A stretch of 40,888 nt of DNA, from NCBI GenBank assembly GCA_902782445.1, contig CACZNC010000026.1:3776-44663 (forward strand), in the 5' to 3' direction. The notes under the pieces are model-generated. The model worked only from the letters and a program-made list of their open reading frames with translations. It was not told the DNA's origin and made no database searches. The position numbers were made by a program, and so were the translations under genes. Numbering within the stretch: position 1 is the stretch's first letter; every line of letters starts with the position of its first letter. This document shows positions 1-8,574 of this stretch, piece after piece. Source of the DNA: an uncultured Ruminococcus sp. (GTDB lineage: Bacteria > Bacillota > Clostridia > Oscillospirales > CAG-272).

Positions 1-1
1 A

Positions 2-100
2 CCATATCAGGGTTATCCTTCGCGAGCTCACGGCAAGGCCGTTCGCATTCTACGGAGAGCGATCAAAACCCATGAAGACAGCTTTATAGAAGGAATATAA
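2..100 (+). CDS. C-terminal end of an unidentified protein (partial)
   Basis: An open frame enters from the left edge and runs 32 codons to a TAA at 98-100, just before a two-way terminator. The end reads as a basic, helix-like tail (…HGKAVRILRRAIKTHE…) and closes on FIEGI. I do not recognise the family. Third codon positions are much less GC-rich than in the neighbouring genes, which could mean a transferred gene or no gene at all. Its position, converging on infB with a terminator between them, supports a real gene end. Too little is visible for a function. Confidence 0.4.
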   Translation, partial: PYQGYPSRAHGKAVRILRRAIKTHEDSFIEGI

Positions 101-106
101 TATAAG

Positions 107-140
107 AAAAGGAGAGGAATTTCGTCCCTCTCCTCTTTCT
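107..140. terminator. Two-way terminator between infB and the left-edge gene
   Basis: GGAGAGG at 111-117 pairs with CCTCTCC at 127-133 around a 9-nt loop. T-rich runs lie on both sides, so it can stop transcription from either strand. On the minus strand it ends the rimP-nusA-infB operon 17-50 nt after the infB stop. Confidence 0.8.
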
Positions 141-156
141 TTTATTCCGGCGGATC

Positions 157-3100
157 TTACCGCGCGACTTCTTCCATGATATAGGCTTCGAGGATGTCGC
201 CGACCTGAATGTCGTTGCACTTTTCGAGCCCGATACCGCATTCGTAGCCCTGCGCGACCTCGCGGACGTCGTCCTTGAACCGGCGCAGAGAGGAGATTTT
301 GTCCTCCATGATGATGACGCCGTCCCGGATGATGCGGATCAGCGACTGGCGCGTGACCTTGCCGTCCTGGACGTAGGAACCGGCGACGATGCCGACGTTC
401 GGAACGCGGATGGTCTGGCGGACTTCGATGTGTCCCTGGAGCACTTCCTTGAAGGTCGGGGCCAGCATGCCCTTCATCGCGGCGGTGATCTCTTCGATGC
501 ACTCGTAAATGATGCGGTAGGTCCGCACGTCGACGTTCTGACGCTCCGCCGAGTCGATGGCGCTCTTGTCCGGGCGCACGTTGAATCCGACGATGATGGC
601 GTTGGAGGCCGCGGCGAACATGACGTCGTTCTCCGAAATGCCGCCGACCGCCGCATGGATGACGCGGACCTTGACCTCGTCGTTGGAGAGCTTTTCAAGC
701 GACTGCTTCACCGCTTCCGCCGATCCGCCCACGTCCGCCTTGACGATGATGTTGAGCTCCTTCACGCCCGCGGTGATCTGGCTGAACAGGTCGTTCAGGG
801 ACACCTTGGCGGATGCCTTGAACAGCTCTTCCTTCGCCTTTTCGCGCCGCTGATCCGCGAGTTCCCGGGCCATTCTCTCGTCCTCGACGGCGTTGAATTC
901 GTCGCCCGCCGTGGGGACTTCGGAGAGGCCGATGATCTCGACCGGCACTGAAGGTCCCGCTTCCTTGAGAGTGCGGCCCTTGTCGTTCATCATGGCGCGG
1001 ACGCGTCCCACGGAGGTCCCCGCGATCACGATATCGCCGGATTTCAGGGTGCCGTCCTGCACGAGGACCGTCGCCACGGGACCGCGGCCCTTGTCCAGCT
1101 TGGCCTCGATGATGACGCCCTTCGCCCGCTTCTTCGGGTTGGCCTTGTATTCCTTGACGTCCGCAATGAGGAGGATATCCTCGAGCAGGTCGTTCAGACC
1201 CATGCCGGTCTTGGCGGAGACGGGCACGCACATGACGTCGCCGCCCCATTCCTCGGGGACCAGCTCGTACTTGGTCAGCTCGGTCTTGACCCGCTCGGCG
1301 TCCGCTTCGGGCTTATCCATCTTGTTGATGGCGACGATGATATCGACTCCCGCCGCCTTCGCGTGGTTGATGGCCTCGACGGTCTGGGGCATGATGCCGT
1401 CGTCTCCGGCCACCACGAGGATCGCGATATCGGTGCACTGGGCTCCGCGGGCGCGCATGGCGGTGAAGGCTTCGTGGCCGGGGGTGTCGAGGAAGGTGAT
1501 GTCCCGTCCGTTGATATTGACCCGGTACGCGCCGATGTGCTGGGTAATACCGCCAGCTTCGCCGCCCGTGACGTTGGTGTGGCGGATGGCGTCGAGGATG
1601 GAGGTCTTGCCGTGGTCGACGTGTCCCATGACGACGACGACGGGGGCGCGGATCTCGAGATCCTCGTCGTGCTCCTCCGCCTCCGCGCCGAAGAGACGCT
1701 CTTCGATGGTGACCTTGACTTCCTTCGTGACGACCGCGCCCATTTCATCCGCGATGAGGTAGGCGGTATCGTAGTCGATCACCTGATTGACGGTGGCCAT
1801 GACGCCCATGAGCATGAGCTTCTTGATGCAGTCCGCGGCGGTGATCTTCAGTCTCTGGGCCAGTTCGGCGACGCTGATCTCTTCGGGGATCGAGACCTTC
1901 AGAGGCTGTTTCTTGGCCTTTTCGAGGTTGGCCTTCGCCATGCGGTCCATCGCCTGACGTTCCTTGTCGCCCCGGCGTCCGGTGCTGCGGTTGTCCCCCC
2001 GCTGGTTCTGCTTCTTGACCTTCTGCTTGGAGGTGCTGTGGTTCTCGTCGATCTCGGGGGTGAAATTATCGAGCCGCTCGTCGTATTTGGATAGGTCGAG
2101 GGAGGAGGAACCGGTGCGGGTGTCCACCACGCGGGTGTTGCCGGTGCGCTTCCGCTCGACGCCGGTTTCGATCTTCGGCTTCGGCTGCGGCGGGATGGGA
2201 GCGCGGTCTCCGCCTTCCTTGTCCCGGCCGAATCCGCCGGAGGGTTTCGCGCCGCCCGGACGGGAAGAAGAGCCGGACCCGTAGGTTCCCTGCCCGCTTC
2301 TCTGACCGTCGCGTCCGCCCATGCCGGTGCCTCTCGGAGCCTGAGAGTCCCGGGGAGTGCCCGTTCTCTGTCCGCCGTAGGGAGAGGTCCCGCTCATGCC
2401 GCCGGACACGGGACGCCCGGACTGCTGGCCCTGGGTTCCCGTACCGGTCCTGCCGATGCCGCTCTGCTGTCCGGAATAGGGACGGGGGGCGTCGGTTCTC
2501 GGCTGGGATGCGCCGGGTCTCGAAGAAACGGGTCTCTGTCCCGCGGTCCCAGCTCCGGCGTTCGTTGCCGGACGCGGGGCGGGAGTCTGAGCGGTCTGAC
2601 GCGCTTCCGCCGCCTTTCTTGCCTCCGCGGCGGCTTTTTCCGCGGCTGCTTTCTCGGCGGCTTCCTTTTCTGCGGCGGCTTTCGCGGCGGCTTCTTCTTC
2701 GGCCTTCTTGCGGGCAGCTTCTTCCTCGGCGCGGCGTTTCGCTTCGGCTTCGGCCCTTGCGCGTTCCTCGGCTTCCGCTTTGGCTCTGGCTTCCGCCTCG
2801 GCCTTGGCTTTCGCTTCGGCTTCGGCTTTCAGGCGGGCTTCTTCGGCGGCTCTCTCACGGGCGAGGCGTTCTTCCTCTTCCGCGCGCTTCTTCGCTTCGG
2901 CCGCTTCTCTTTCCGCTTGTTCCTTCGCCTCGCGGGCGGCGCGGATCTCCGGGTTCTCCGGCACGGTGATGGACGTCTTTCCGGCCAGATAGCCGTCGAT
3001 GTCGCGGATCCGCGCGGAACCCGAAAGCTGCTCGAACAGAAGATTGACTTCGTCGGCCTCGAGCGTCGCCGAATTGCTCTTCACGGAGACTCCGACCTCC

Positions 3101-3189
3101 TCGAGCCGGCCTACGAGCTCCTTGGGCTTCAGTCCCAGATCCTTTGCGAGCTGAGTTATCCTGAACATGGAATTCGACTGTTTCGCCAT
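157..3189 (-). CDS. infB: Translation initiation factor IF-2
   Basis: GTPase that brings initiator tRNA to the 30S subunit and promotes 50S joining. The protein has 1010 residues, long even for IF-2. An IF2_N helical module lies at about residues 9-52, followed by a very long Ala/Glu/Lys/Arg-rich coiled-coil stretch (about 85-200) and a Gly/Ser/Gln/Pro-rich linker (about 200-340). The GTPase domain follows with GHVDHGKT near residue 521, DTPGHEAF near 567 and NKMD near 621. The usual beta-barrel and C-terminal domains complete it. The start codon overlaps the ylxQ stop by 1 nt, so the two are translationally coupled. It is the last gene of the operon; rbfA and truB, frequent followers, are absent. 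Confidence 0.97.
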   Translation of the reverse strand: MAKQSNSMFRITQLAKDLGLKPKELVGRLEEVGVSVKSNSATLEADEVNLLFEQLSGSARIRDIDGYLAGKTSITVPENPEIRAAREAKEQAEREAAEAKKRAEEEERLARERAAEEARLKAEAEAKAKAEAEARAKAEAEERARAEAEAKRRAEEEAARKKAEEEAAAKAAAEKEAAEKAAAEKAAAEARKAAEARQTAQTPAPRPATNAGAGTAGQRPVSSRPGASQPRTDAPRPYSGQQSGIGRTGTGTQGQQSGRPVSGGMSGTSPYGGQRTGTPRDSQAPRGTGMGGRDGQRSGQGTYGSGSSSRPGGAKPSGGFGRDKEGGDRAPIPPQPKPKIETGVERKRTGNTRVVDTRTGSSSLDLSKYDERLDNFTPEIDENHSTSKQKVKKQNQRGDNRSTGRRGDKERQAMDRMAKANLEKAKKQPLKVSIPEEISVAELAQRLKITAADCIKKLMLMGVMATVNQVIDYDTAYLIADEMGAVVTKEVKVTIEERLFGAEAEEHDEDLEIRAPVVVVMGHVDHGKTSILDAIRHTNVTGGEAGGITQHIGAYRVNINGRDITFLDTPGHEAFTAMRARGAQCTDIAILVVAGDDGIMPQTVEAINHAKAAGVDIIVAINKMDKPEADAERVKTELTKYELVPEEWGGDVMCVPVSAKTGMGLNDLLEDILLIADVKEYKANPKKRAKGVIIEAKLDKGRGPVATVLVQDGTLKSGDIVIAGTSVGRVRAMMNDKGRTLKEAGPSVPVEIIGLSEVPTAGDEFNAVEDERMARELADQRREKAKEELFKASAKVSLNDLFSQITAGVKELNIIVKADVGGSAEAVKQSLEKLSNDEVKVRVIHAAVGGISENDVMFAAASNAIIVGFNVRPDKSAIDSAERQNVDVRTYRIIYECIEEITAAMKGMLAPTFKEVLQGHIEVRQTIRVPNVGIVAGSYVQDGKVTRQSLIRIIRDGVIIMEDKISSLRRFKDDVREVAQGYECGIGLEKCNDIQVGDILEAYIMEEVAR

Positions 3190-3536
3190 TACACATCATC
3201 CTTTCTGTCATCGCAGCGGTCCCGGCTCTGTTCCGCCTCCGCTTCGAGCGCACGCCGCACGCTCTCGGAGGGTCCTTTGCCGGTGAACGCGGCCGCCGCG
3301 CACAGCGACCGTTTGCCGAGTATCTCCGCCAGCCTCGCGGAGCCGTATGTTCCGTCAAAAATCGTCACATGGTAAAAATTGCATTTGTCGTGCAGCTGTT
3401 TCCGGGTGCGGTCCGAGGCGTCCGACGCGACGAGCACGAATTTTGCCCGTCCCGCGCGCACCTCTCCGAGCACGGCGTCGAATCCGACGACCACGCCTCC
3501 CGCCAGTCTGCACAGACCGATCAGTTGTTCCGTCAT
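3189..3536 (-). CDS. ylxQ: L7Ae-family RNA-binding protein YlxQ
   Basis: A small (115 aa) protein of the ribosomal L7Ae/L30e/S12e fold, a family that binds kink-turn RNA. The N-terminal half reads [19 protein letters not shown], followed by a lysine/glycine-poor strand ([14 protein letters not shown]) typical of the family. It ends in a basic, charged tail. It sits between ylxR and infB as in most Firmicutes. Its ATG overlaps the end of the extended ylxR frame (ATGA, 3533-3536) and its stop overlaps infB by one base. The cellular role of YlxQ is not well settled. Confidence 0.9.
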   Translation of the reverse strand: MTEQLIGLCRLAGGVVVGFDAVLGEVRAGRAKFVLVASDASDRTRKQLHDKCNFYHVTIFDGTYGSARLAEILGKRSLCAAAAFTGKGPSESVRRALEAEAEQSRDRCDDRKDDV

Positions 3537-3895
3537 TCTGTCCTTCGTTTTTCTGTCCGCGTCCCGCCCCCGGATCCTATGCCGGGGATCGCGCGGTTAT
3601 TCCGCCGCTTCCTTTTCGGAGAACCGGATCTCCTTGTCGAGCTCTTCGTAGATCTCCCCCGAGATCTCGCATTCCAGAGCCCGGGAGAGGATCCCGCTCT
3701 TCCGCGGCAGGCGCTGTTCTTGCAGAGGTATGCGCCGCGGCCGGACTTCTTGCCGGAGAAGTCGATGGAAATGACTCCTTCCGGAGAACGGACGACCCTG
3801 AGGAGGTCCCGTTTCTCGAAGGTCCCGCCGCATCCGACGCAGCGCCGTTCGGGGACTTTTCGCGCCGGGCGCGGTTTTTTGGGTGTTCCGGCCAT
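3533..3895 (-). CDS. ylxR: YlxR (DUF448) RNA-binding protein, apparently frameshifted
   Basis: The first 63 or so residues are a normal YlxR/RnpM domain: RRCVGCGGTFEKRDLLRVVR, then SGRGAYLCKNSAC. YlxR proteins are small RNA-binding factors encoded after nusA; B. subtilis RnpM modulates RNase P. After the last cysteine codon (3707-3709) this frame turns into an Arg/Ser/Gly-rich tail of about 57 residues unlike the family. The family-like ending (KSGILSRALECEISGEIYEEL…) is in the next frame, from the codon at 3702-3704 to a TAA at 3597-3599. One missing base in the GCCGCGG run at about 3702-3708 would restore a normal protein of about 99 residues. Start ATG has AGGAGG 4-5 nt upstream. Confidence 0.88.
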   Translation of the reverse strand: MAGTPKKPRPARKVPERRCVGCGGTFEKRDLLRVVRSPEGVISIDFSGKKSGRGAYLCKNSACRGRAGSSPGLWNARSRGRSTKSSTRRSGSPKRKRRNNRAIPGIGSGGGTRTEKRRTE

Positions 3896-4237
3896 AATAC
3901 CTCCTGCCCTATCCCTTCACGAAGGAATATAAGGTATGAAACGCTACGCGTTTCGGATTTATGTCCCTGCGCGGGACGGGCGGCAGGGGGAACATCTCAG
4001 GCCGAAGTCCCCCCTGCGGGTCCTTGGCCGTATGGCATAAACTTACAGCTCGTACCGAAATCGAAAATCGACTGTATATCCCACGGTCCTCGCGCGGTCT
4101 CTGTTCGTGCAGTTGAACCCATGCACGGAACAAGTTCCGTGGGCTCCGCCAGCATTTCAGGCGCGCATTACACGGGGCCACAGCGGGTTTGTACAGACTA
4201 AACTTGTTAGAACTGTACTTTCCTTGCCGTCTGGGCG
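3896..4237. other. Insertion-like spacer between nusA and ylxR
   Basis: The rest of the operon has gaps of 0-4 nt, but 342 nt without a gene separate nusA from ylxR. The spacer holds repeat R1 copy A (about 4086-4190) and a strong hairpin: GCAGGGGG at 3983-3990 pairs with CCCCCTGC at 4010-4017. A small GTCCC/GGGAC hairpin lies near 3963-3977. No T-run follows the large hairpin, so it looks like a processing or stabilising structure rather than a terminator. Confidence 0.75.
4086..4190 (+). repeat. R1 repeat, copy A (truncated)
   Basis: Shares the core CGCGCGGTCTCTGTTCGTGC … CAGGCGCGCATTA with the other R1 copies. It carries the signature palindrome CACGGAACAAGTTCCGTG at 4124-4141 (8-bp arms, AA loop). 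The left part of the longer copies is not recognisable. It lies antisense within the nusA-ylxR spacer. Confidence 0.8.
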
Positions 4238-5326
4238 TCAGGTGGTTTTGATGCCTTTGATGTCGATCTTGCAGCCGGTGAGTTTGGCGGCGAGGCGGAC
4301 GTTCTGGCCTTCCTTGCCGATGGCGAGGGAAAGCTGGTCTCCCGCCACGTGGACGGTCGCGTTCCGTTCCCCGTCGAACTCCACGTCGATGACGGAGGCG
4401 GGGGACAGGGCGGCGGCGATATATTCCTCGGGATGCTCCGAATACTGGATCACGTCGATCTTCTCGCCCTTGAGCTCCTCGACGATGGCGGCGGTCCGCA
4501 TTCCGCGGGTACCGATGCACGCGCCGACCGCGTCGACTTCGGGATCCCGGGAGAGGACGGCGATCTTCGTGCGGGATCCGGCTTCCCGGGCGATGCCCTT
4601 CACAAGGACCGTGCCGTCGGCGATCTCGGGGATGTCGGTCTCGAACATCCGCTTGATCATGGCGGGCGCGGTGCGGGAGAGCGTGACGGCGGGGGCCCGG
4701 TCGTCGTCGGAGTGGTTGACCTCGGTGACGAACACCCGGACGCGGTCGCCCACGGACAGGGTCTCGCCGGGGATCTGATCCGCCTTCGGGAGCAGGACGT
4801 CGGAGGAGGTGCCGGTGTCGACCCAGACGTCTCCGGTCACGTCGTCGCGCTTCTGCACGAGGGCGGAAATGACCTCTTCCTTCTTGCGGTCATATTCCCG
4901 CGTGATATTGTTCTTCTCCGCCTCCCGGATGGCCTGCACGATCACCTGCTTGGCGGTCTGGGCGGAGATGCGTCCGAAGGTCCTCGTCTTGAGCTCCTCT
5001 TCGACCACCGAGCCGGGCTCGTAGCGGCGGCTGATGTTCTGGGCGTCCTCGAGGGAGATCTCGGTCTTCGGGTCGGTCACCTCTTCGACGACCGTCAGAC
5101 ACTTGAAGATCCGCATGTCCTTCTTCTCGCGGCTGATATCGACCCGGACGTTGACGTTCCCGAGCTCTTTCCGGCAGGAGGCCATGAGGGCGGCCTCGAC
5201 CTTCTCGAGCATATATTCCATCGGGATGCCCCGCTCCTTCTCCAGCGCCTCGAGGGCTTCGAAGAACTCCGTCTTGTTCAGCTCCGTATTGACTACGGCA
5301 GCTCCTTTTTTTCCGTTCTTTTTCAT
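4238..5326 (-). CDS. nusA: Transcription termination/antitermination factor NusA
   Basis: RNA polymerase-associated factor controlling pausing, termination and antitermination. From the chosen start (ATG 5324-5326) it has 362 residues. The N-terminal polymerase-binding domain is followed by an S1 domain (about 140-205, VWVDTGTSSDVLLPKADQI). KH1 lies near 260-285 (GACIGTRGMR) and KH2 near 325-360 (LSLAIGKEGQNVRLAAKLTG). It ends right after KH2, as in Firmicutes NusA without the acidic C-terminal repeats. The frame is open for 12 more codons upstream, but those overlap rimP. The chosen ATG has a GGTGAT-like site and lies 4 nt after the rimP stop. Confidence 0.96.
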   Translation of the reverse strand: MKKNGKKGAAVVNTELNKTEFFEALEALEKERGIPMEYMLEKVEAALMASCRKELGNVNVRVDISREKKDMRIFKCLTVVEEVTDPKTEISLEDAQNISRRYEPGSVVEEELKTRTFGRISAQTAKQVIVQAIREAEKNNITREYDRKKEEVISALVQKRDDVTGDVWVDTGTSSDVLLPKADQIPGETLSVGDRVRVFVTEVNHSDDDRAPAVTLSRTAPAMIKRMFETDIPEIADGTVLVKGIAREAGSRTKIAVLSRDPEVDAVGACIGTRGMRTAAIVEELKGEKIDVIQYSEHPEEYIAAALSPASVIDVEFDGERNATVHVAGDQLSLAIGKEGQNVRLAAKLTGCKIDIKGIKTT

Positions 5327-5330
5327 CACA

Positions 5331-5807
5331 TCACCAATCAAACACGGTTTCGCATTTCGCAACCGATTTTCTGGGGAAGCGTTTTTCCTCCCCGTCCTTA
5401 TTCACCACGATGTCGCCGGTTTCCGCGTCCAGCCCCACGAGGGTGGCGCGGAGGGATTTCGATCCGTCCACGGCGGCGAAGAATTTCAGAACCACGTCGC
5501 TCCCCGCCATCCGCTCAAAGTGGAAGGGCTCCGTCAGGGTCCGCTCCACCCCGGGCGAGGACACCGCGAGCATATAGGACTCCTCGATGGGATCGGCCTC
5601 GTCGAGAAGCGGATCCACCGCTCTGTGAAGCCGCTCGCAGTCGTCGATGGAGATCCCGCCCTCGGCGTCGGTGTCGATGGTGATGCGCAGGATCATGTCC
5701 GCGCCTTCCTTGACGTATTCGACGTCCCAGAGGATGTAGCCGAACTCTTCGCAGAGGGGCTTCACCAGTTCTCTCACGACCGCGGCGACGTTTTTGTTCT
5801 GTTTCAT
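5331..5807 (-). CDS. rimP: Ribosome maturation factor RimP
   Basis: 30S subunit assembly factor, 158 residues from the ATG at 5805-5807. The N-terminal alpha/beta domain contains LWDVEYVKEGADMILRITID and DDCERLHRAVDPLLDEAD. The family signature YMLAVSSPGVERTL is at about residues 80-95. A small SH3-like C-terminal domain follows. GGAAAG lies 4-5 nt before this ATG; the frame stays open further upstream but lacks a site and would cover the promoter. It is the first gene of the operon and lies 4 nt upstream of nusA. Confidence 0.95.
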   Translation of the reverse strand: MKQNKNVAAVVRELVKPLCEEFGYILWDVEYVKEGADMILRITIDTDAEGGISIDDCERLHRAVDPLLDEADPIEESYMLAVSSPGVERTLTEPFHFERMAGSDVVLKFFAAVDGSKSLRATLVGLDAETGDIVVNKDGEEKRFPRKSVAKCETVFDW

Positions 5808-5832
5808 GTTCTTTCCGTCGCTTTCATAACAA

Positions 5833-5860
5833 GAGAGTGGACAACCTCGCGCCCACTCTC
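5833..5860 (-). promoter_or_regulatory. Leader hairpin of the rimP operon
   Basis: GAGAGTGG at 5833-5840 pairs perfectly with CCACTCTC at 5853-5860 around a 12-nt loop. It would form in the 5' leader between the promoter and the rimP ribosome-binding site. No T-run follows, so it is more likely a stability or protein-binding element than an attenuator. Confidence 0.55.
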
Positions 5861-5886
5861 CATATCCGTACTTTCTTACGATACTT

Positions 5887-5915
5887 ATTATACCATAAAT
5901 CGGGATTTCACGCAA
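5887..5915 (-). promoter_or_regulatory. Promoter of the rimP-nusA-infB operon
   Basis: On the minus strand TTGCGT (5910-5915) and TATAAT (5887-5892) are 17 bp apart. Transcription would start near 5880, giving a leader of about 73 nt before the rimP ATG. Confidence 0.8.
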
Positions 5916-6018
5916 GCCCCCGCTCCCCGCATTCTGCACAATCTTTTCGGGAAGCCCCCGGGGACAAATCCGCAGTTTGCACAGAGGCACGGCGGGAAGA
6001 CGGAAATCCCCCGCCTCC

Positions 6019-6306
6019 TCACCGTTCCCGCCTGAGATACGGGATCCCAAGGATCCTGCCCTCCGCCTCCGTGACGCCTTCCGGGGATCCGGGCGCGGGA
6101 TCGGGCATGAAATTGCCTTTGATGTCGAACCAGTAACCGGGGCCGATATACTTTCCCGATCCGCCGTCGTCCGCGCCGAAAAAGCAGCGGGCGAAGACCG
6201 GCTTCTTCCCGTTCGTCACCGCCAGCGTGTCGACGGCAAACAGGACCGCCAGCAAAACGAGGACCGCGAGGGTGATATAAAGGATCTTTTTCTTTCTGTC
6301 CGTCAT
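6019..6306 (-). CDS. Small membrane-anchored protein, unknown function
   Basis: 95 residues. One hydrophobic helix at about 8-26 (ILYITLAVLVLLAVLFAVDT) follows a KKK motif, so it is a signal anchor with the rest outside. The outer part (KKPVFARCFFGADDGGSGKYIGPGYWFDIKGNF) resembles a widespread class of small Firmicutes proteins with a …KKPIFA…DGG…Y.G.GY… pattern. No function is known to me. GGAGGT lies 4 nt before the ATG. It follows the next gene upstream by 28 nt and probably shares its promoter. No terminator is evident between its stop and the rimP promoter. Confidence 0.75.
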   Translation of the reverse strand: MTDRKKKILYITLAVLVLLAVLFAVDTLAVTNGKKPVFARCFFGADDGGSGKYIGPGYWFDIKGNFMPDPAPGSPEGVTEAEGRILGIPYLRRER

Positions 6307-6334
6307 AGGGACCTCCTTTTCCGGCTTTCAGGCC

Positions 6335-6799
6335 TCAAAAATCGGATTCGAAAAATTCGAACTCCTCGTGGATGGTATCCGCTTCGCTTTCCGCGGGAGC
6401 CTGGCGGATCCGGATGAGGATCAGGTGCTTCGAGCCGCCCGCGAAATTCTGCGCATGAACGTAATCCTTCAGCCATTCGTCCGGAGAGCTCACTTTCGCC
6501 TTCGGGACGAACAACGAGACCTCCGGGTGTTCGGGATCGTTGGCCGGAGCGTGGTACACGTACTCTTCCCCGTCGATGACGATCGTCCCCTTCAGAAGGT
6601 CGTGGGAAAAGATCCGCTTCCAGCACTGGAGATCGAGGGTGATTTCGTATTCCGGATCCCCCTCCTTCCATCCGGACCACCGCTTCACGCCGGACCGCCG
6701 CCAGTTCTCCGGAAGGTGCCAGACGAACAGCGCCGCGAGAACGGCGAAGATCAGAACGACGGCGAGAGCAACAATGATTTTCTTTTTCGTACCTGTCAC
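6335..6799 (-). CDS. Membrane-anchored hypothetical protein
   Basis: 154 residues from a GTG at 6797-6799. That GTG is preceded by a perfect AGGAGG (6806-6811) with 6-nt spacing; the open frame extends upstream into the promoter, so the longer start is rejected. A Lys-rich start and one hydrophobic helix (about 5-24, IIVALAVVLIFAVLAALFVW) indicate a signal anchor. The rest is a soluble outer domain with Trp-rich and acidic stretches and no motif I recognise. It forms a two-gene unit with the small membrane protein downstream. Function unknown. Confidence 0.75.
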   Translation of the reverse strand: MTGTKKKIIVALAVVLIFAVLAALFVWHLPENWRRSGVKRWSGWKEGDPEYEITLDLQCWKRIFSHDLLKGTIVIDGEEYVYHAPANDPEHPEVSLFVPKAKVSSPDEWLKDYVHAQNFAGGSKHLILIRIRQAPAESEADTIHEEFEFFESDF

Positions 6800-6873
6800 A
6801 GAGCACCTCCTCTGCGCTTCGCAGACCGCGGCCCGTTTCACCGAGCCCGAAAGCCGATATTCAGAACACTCTG

Positions 6874-6902
6874 ATTCTATCATACTCCAAACAATTTGTC
6901 AA
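6874..6902 (-). promoter_or_regulatory. Promoter for the two small membrane-protein genes
   Basis: TTGACA (6897-6902) and TAGAAT (6874-6879) on the minus strand, 17 bp apart. The start would be near 6867, giving a leader of about 68 nt. Confidence 0.8.
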
Positions 6903-6984
6903 GCAAACGCCCGGAAATACTCTAAAAAAATCGTATCAATTTCCCCCGCCGCTTGCTCTGCCCCCCGATGCTGTGAACCGACAC

Positions 6985-7023
6985 GGTTCTACTAACTACT
7001 AACCGCTAGCCGCTCCCAACTAT
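6985..7023 (-). repeat. R4 tract after the metallophosphatase gene
   Basis: Low-complexity tract reading GTTCTACTAACTACTAACCG on the plus strand, then CTAGCCGCTCCCAACTATTC. It directly abuts the stop codon at 7024-7026. Confidence 0.7.
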
Positions 7024-8502
7024 TCACTCTCCTCCGATCACCGAGATCCTTCCGTCCGCCGGATGCCCGAGGTGGGGGTTCGCCGTGAGATATTCGTCGA
7101 GCAGGTCCTGAATGGAGGCGGCGATGAGGCGGATCTTGCCGTTGCGCTCCAGTTCCTCCGGGCGGATGCCGAGGCAGGTCTCGAGGTTGCGCATGTGGTA
7201 CTCCGCCAGCCCCACCGTGAGGATCTCCCTGTTCTCCACCTCGTCCCCGTCGAAGGTCAGGGAGACCGCCTCCTTCTTCGCCCGGTCGTACACCACCCGC
7301 AGGCCGTCCGAGATCTGGTAGAACTCCGTGTGTCCGCCGTCGAGGGCCTCGTCCCGGAGCATGTAGACGAACATCCTTCTGAGCTGCTCCCCCGTGACCT
7401 TCGCCATGAAGAGCGCGTCGTTGAAGGGAAAGCACTCCGTGAGATCGGAATAGGTCACCACCGGTCCGAGGGCGGAGGTGCGGATCCCCCCCGAGGCGAA
7501 GAGCATGACGTCGAGATCCATCGCGTCCCGCACGCACTCCGCCAATAGATCCCCGAGCTCGGTCTCCCGGTTCCGGGCGGGATGGGTCAGCCTCTTCCGC
7601 AGCCGTGTCACCACCCGGTTGTACTTCTGGTCCGTGACGGACTTGAAGCGGCGGATCTGCTCCTCGACTGCCGGATCCCGGGATGCAGTGCGCTCGTTCA
7701 CCGGATCCAGCCGCCATTCCCAGGAGGCGAGGCGGTTTTCCGCGGTGTCGACCCGCAGATCGAACCGTCCGATCTGCTTCGAGCCGAATCCGGCCTGGGC
7801 GATGGGGATCCCGTTCACCGTCTCGGGTTCTTTCATGAAGGTGTGGGAATGCCCGCCGAGGATGAGGTCCACCCCCCAGGCGGGATCGAGCCTTGCCGCC
7901 AGTTCCCGGTCCGCGTCCAGCCCGAGGTGGGTGAGGAGCACCGTGAGGTCGATGTCCGCCGCCCGGTAGGCCCCGGTGATCCTTCCGACCTCCTTCGCCG
8001 CCTCCCCCACGTCGATGAAGGCGCCGATGAGCTTTTCGGACCGGGTCTGGGCGAGGACCTCCTCCGTCAGGATCCCGATGAAGAGGACCTTCATCCCGCC
8101 GATCTTCACGACGCGGCAGGGGGAGAAGAGGCGCGCCCCGTTGGTGGTGACGTGCAGGTTGGCGCAGAGGATCGGGAAGCGGGCGCATTTTTCGAGAAAG
8201 AGCAGGTGTGCGACGCCGTAGTCCGTCTCGTGGTTCCCCACGCACACCGCGTCCGGCGCGAGCATGTTGACGATCTCCACGGTGGAAATGCCCCGGTACT
8301 CCGCGTCGATGACGGATCCGCGGAACATGTCCCCCGCGATGACGTACAGGGTGTCGGGATTCTCCTCCGTCGCCCGGGTGACGTACCCGGAGAGCAGGGA
8401 CACTCCGCCCACCGCGGTCCCGTCGATCTCTTCGGGCAGAAAATCCCCGTGCAGGTCGTTGGAGTGAAGCAGGGTCAGGCGTTTGATGCGTTTGTTCGGC
8501 AT
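7024..8502 (-). CDS. 5'-nucleotidase-family metallophosphatase
   Basis: 492 residues with the two-domain layout of UshA/YfkN/2',3'-cyclic nucleotide phosphodiesterases. The N-terminal dimetal phosphatase domain shows HSNDLHG (about 13-19), GDMFRG, GNHETDYG, THLG and GGHSHTF, which supply the metal ligands and catalytic His. The C-terminal nucleotidase domain (about 300-470) contains FASGGIRTS and the FPFNDALF motif. There is no signal peptide, whereas many relatives are exported, so this one is probably cytoplasmic. GGAG lies 5 nt before the ATG. Substrate not determined. The upstream region is repeat-rich and no clear promoter was found. Confidence 0.9.
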   Translation of the reverse strand: MPNKRIKRLTLLHSNDLHGDFLPEEIDGTAVGGVSLLSGYVTRATEENPDTLYVIAGDMFRGSVIDAEYRGISTVEIVNMLAPDAVCVGNHETDYGVAHLLFLEKCARFPILCANLHVTTNGARLFSPCRVVKIGGMKVLFIGILTEEVLAQTRSEKLIGAFIDVGEAAKEVGRITGAYRAADIDLTVLLTHLGLDADRELAARLDPAWGVDLILGGHSHTFMKEPETVNGIPIAQAGFGSKQIGRFDLRVDTAENRLASWEWRLDPVNERTASRDPAVEEQIRRFKSVTDQKYNRVVTRLRKRLTHPARNRETELGDLLAECVRDAMDLDVMLFASGGIRTSALGPVVTYSDLTECFPFNDALFMAKVTGEQLRRMFVYMLRDEALDGGHTEFYQISDGLRVVYDRAKKEAVSLTFDGDEVENREILTVGLAEYHMRNLETCLGIRPEELERNGKIRLIAASIQDLLDEYLTANPHLGHPADGRISVIGGE

Positions 8503-8517
8503 GAAAGCTCCTTTTGG

Positions 8518-8565
8518 ATGTCAGTGGTCAGTGGGTTGGGACAAATGAGAAGTTAGGAGTGAATG
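8518..8565 (+). repeat. R4 tract upstream of the metallophosphatase gene
   Basis: Degenerate GTCAGTGGTCAGTGGG then GAAGTTAGGAGTGAATG, matching the GGAGTTAGGAGTGAGG module of the other R4 tracts. Confidence 0.55.
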
Positions 8566-8574
8566 GGTGTTTGT

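Noticed and set aside
3909..4520. A 203-codon minus-strand frame running through the nusA-ylxR spacer
   Set aside because: It reads nusA out of frame and then repeat R1; no family match and no ribosome site.
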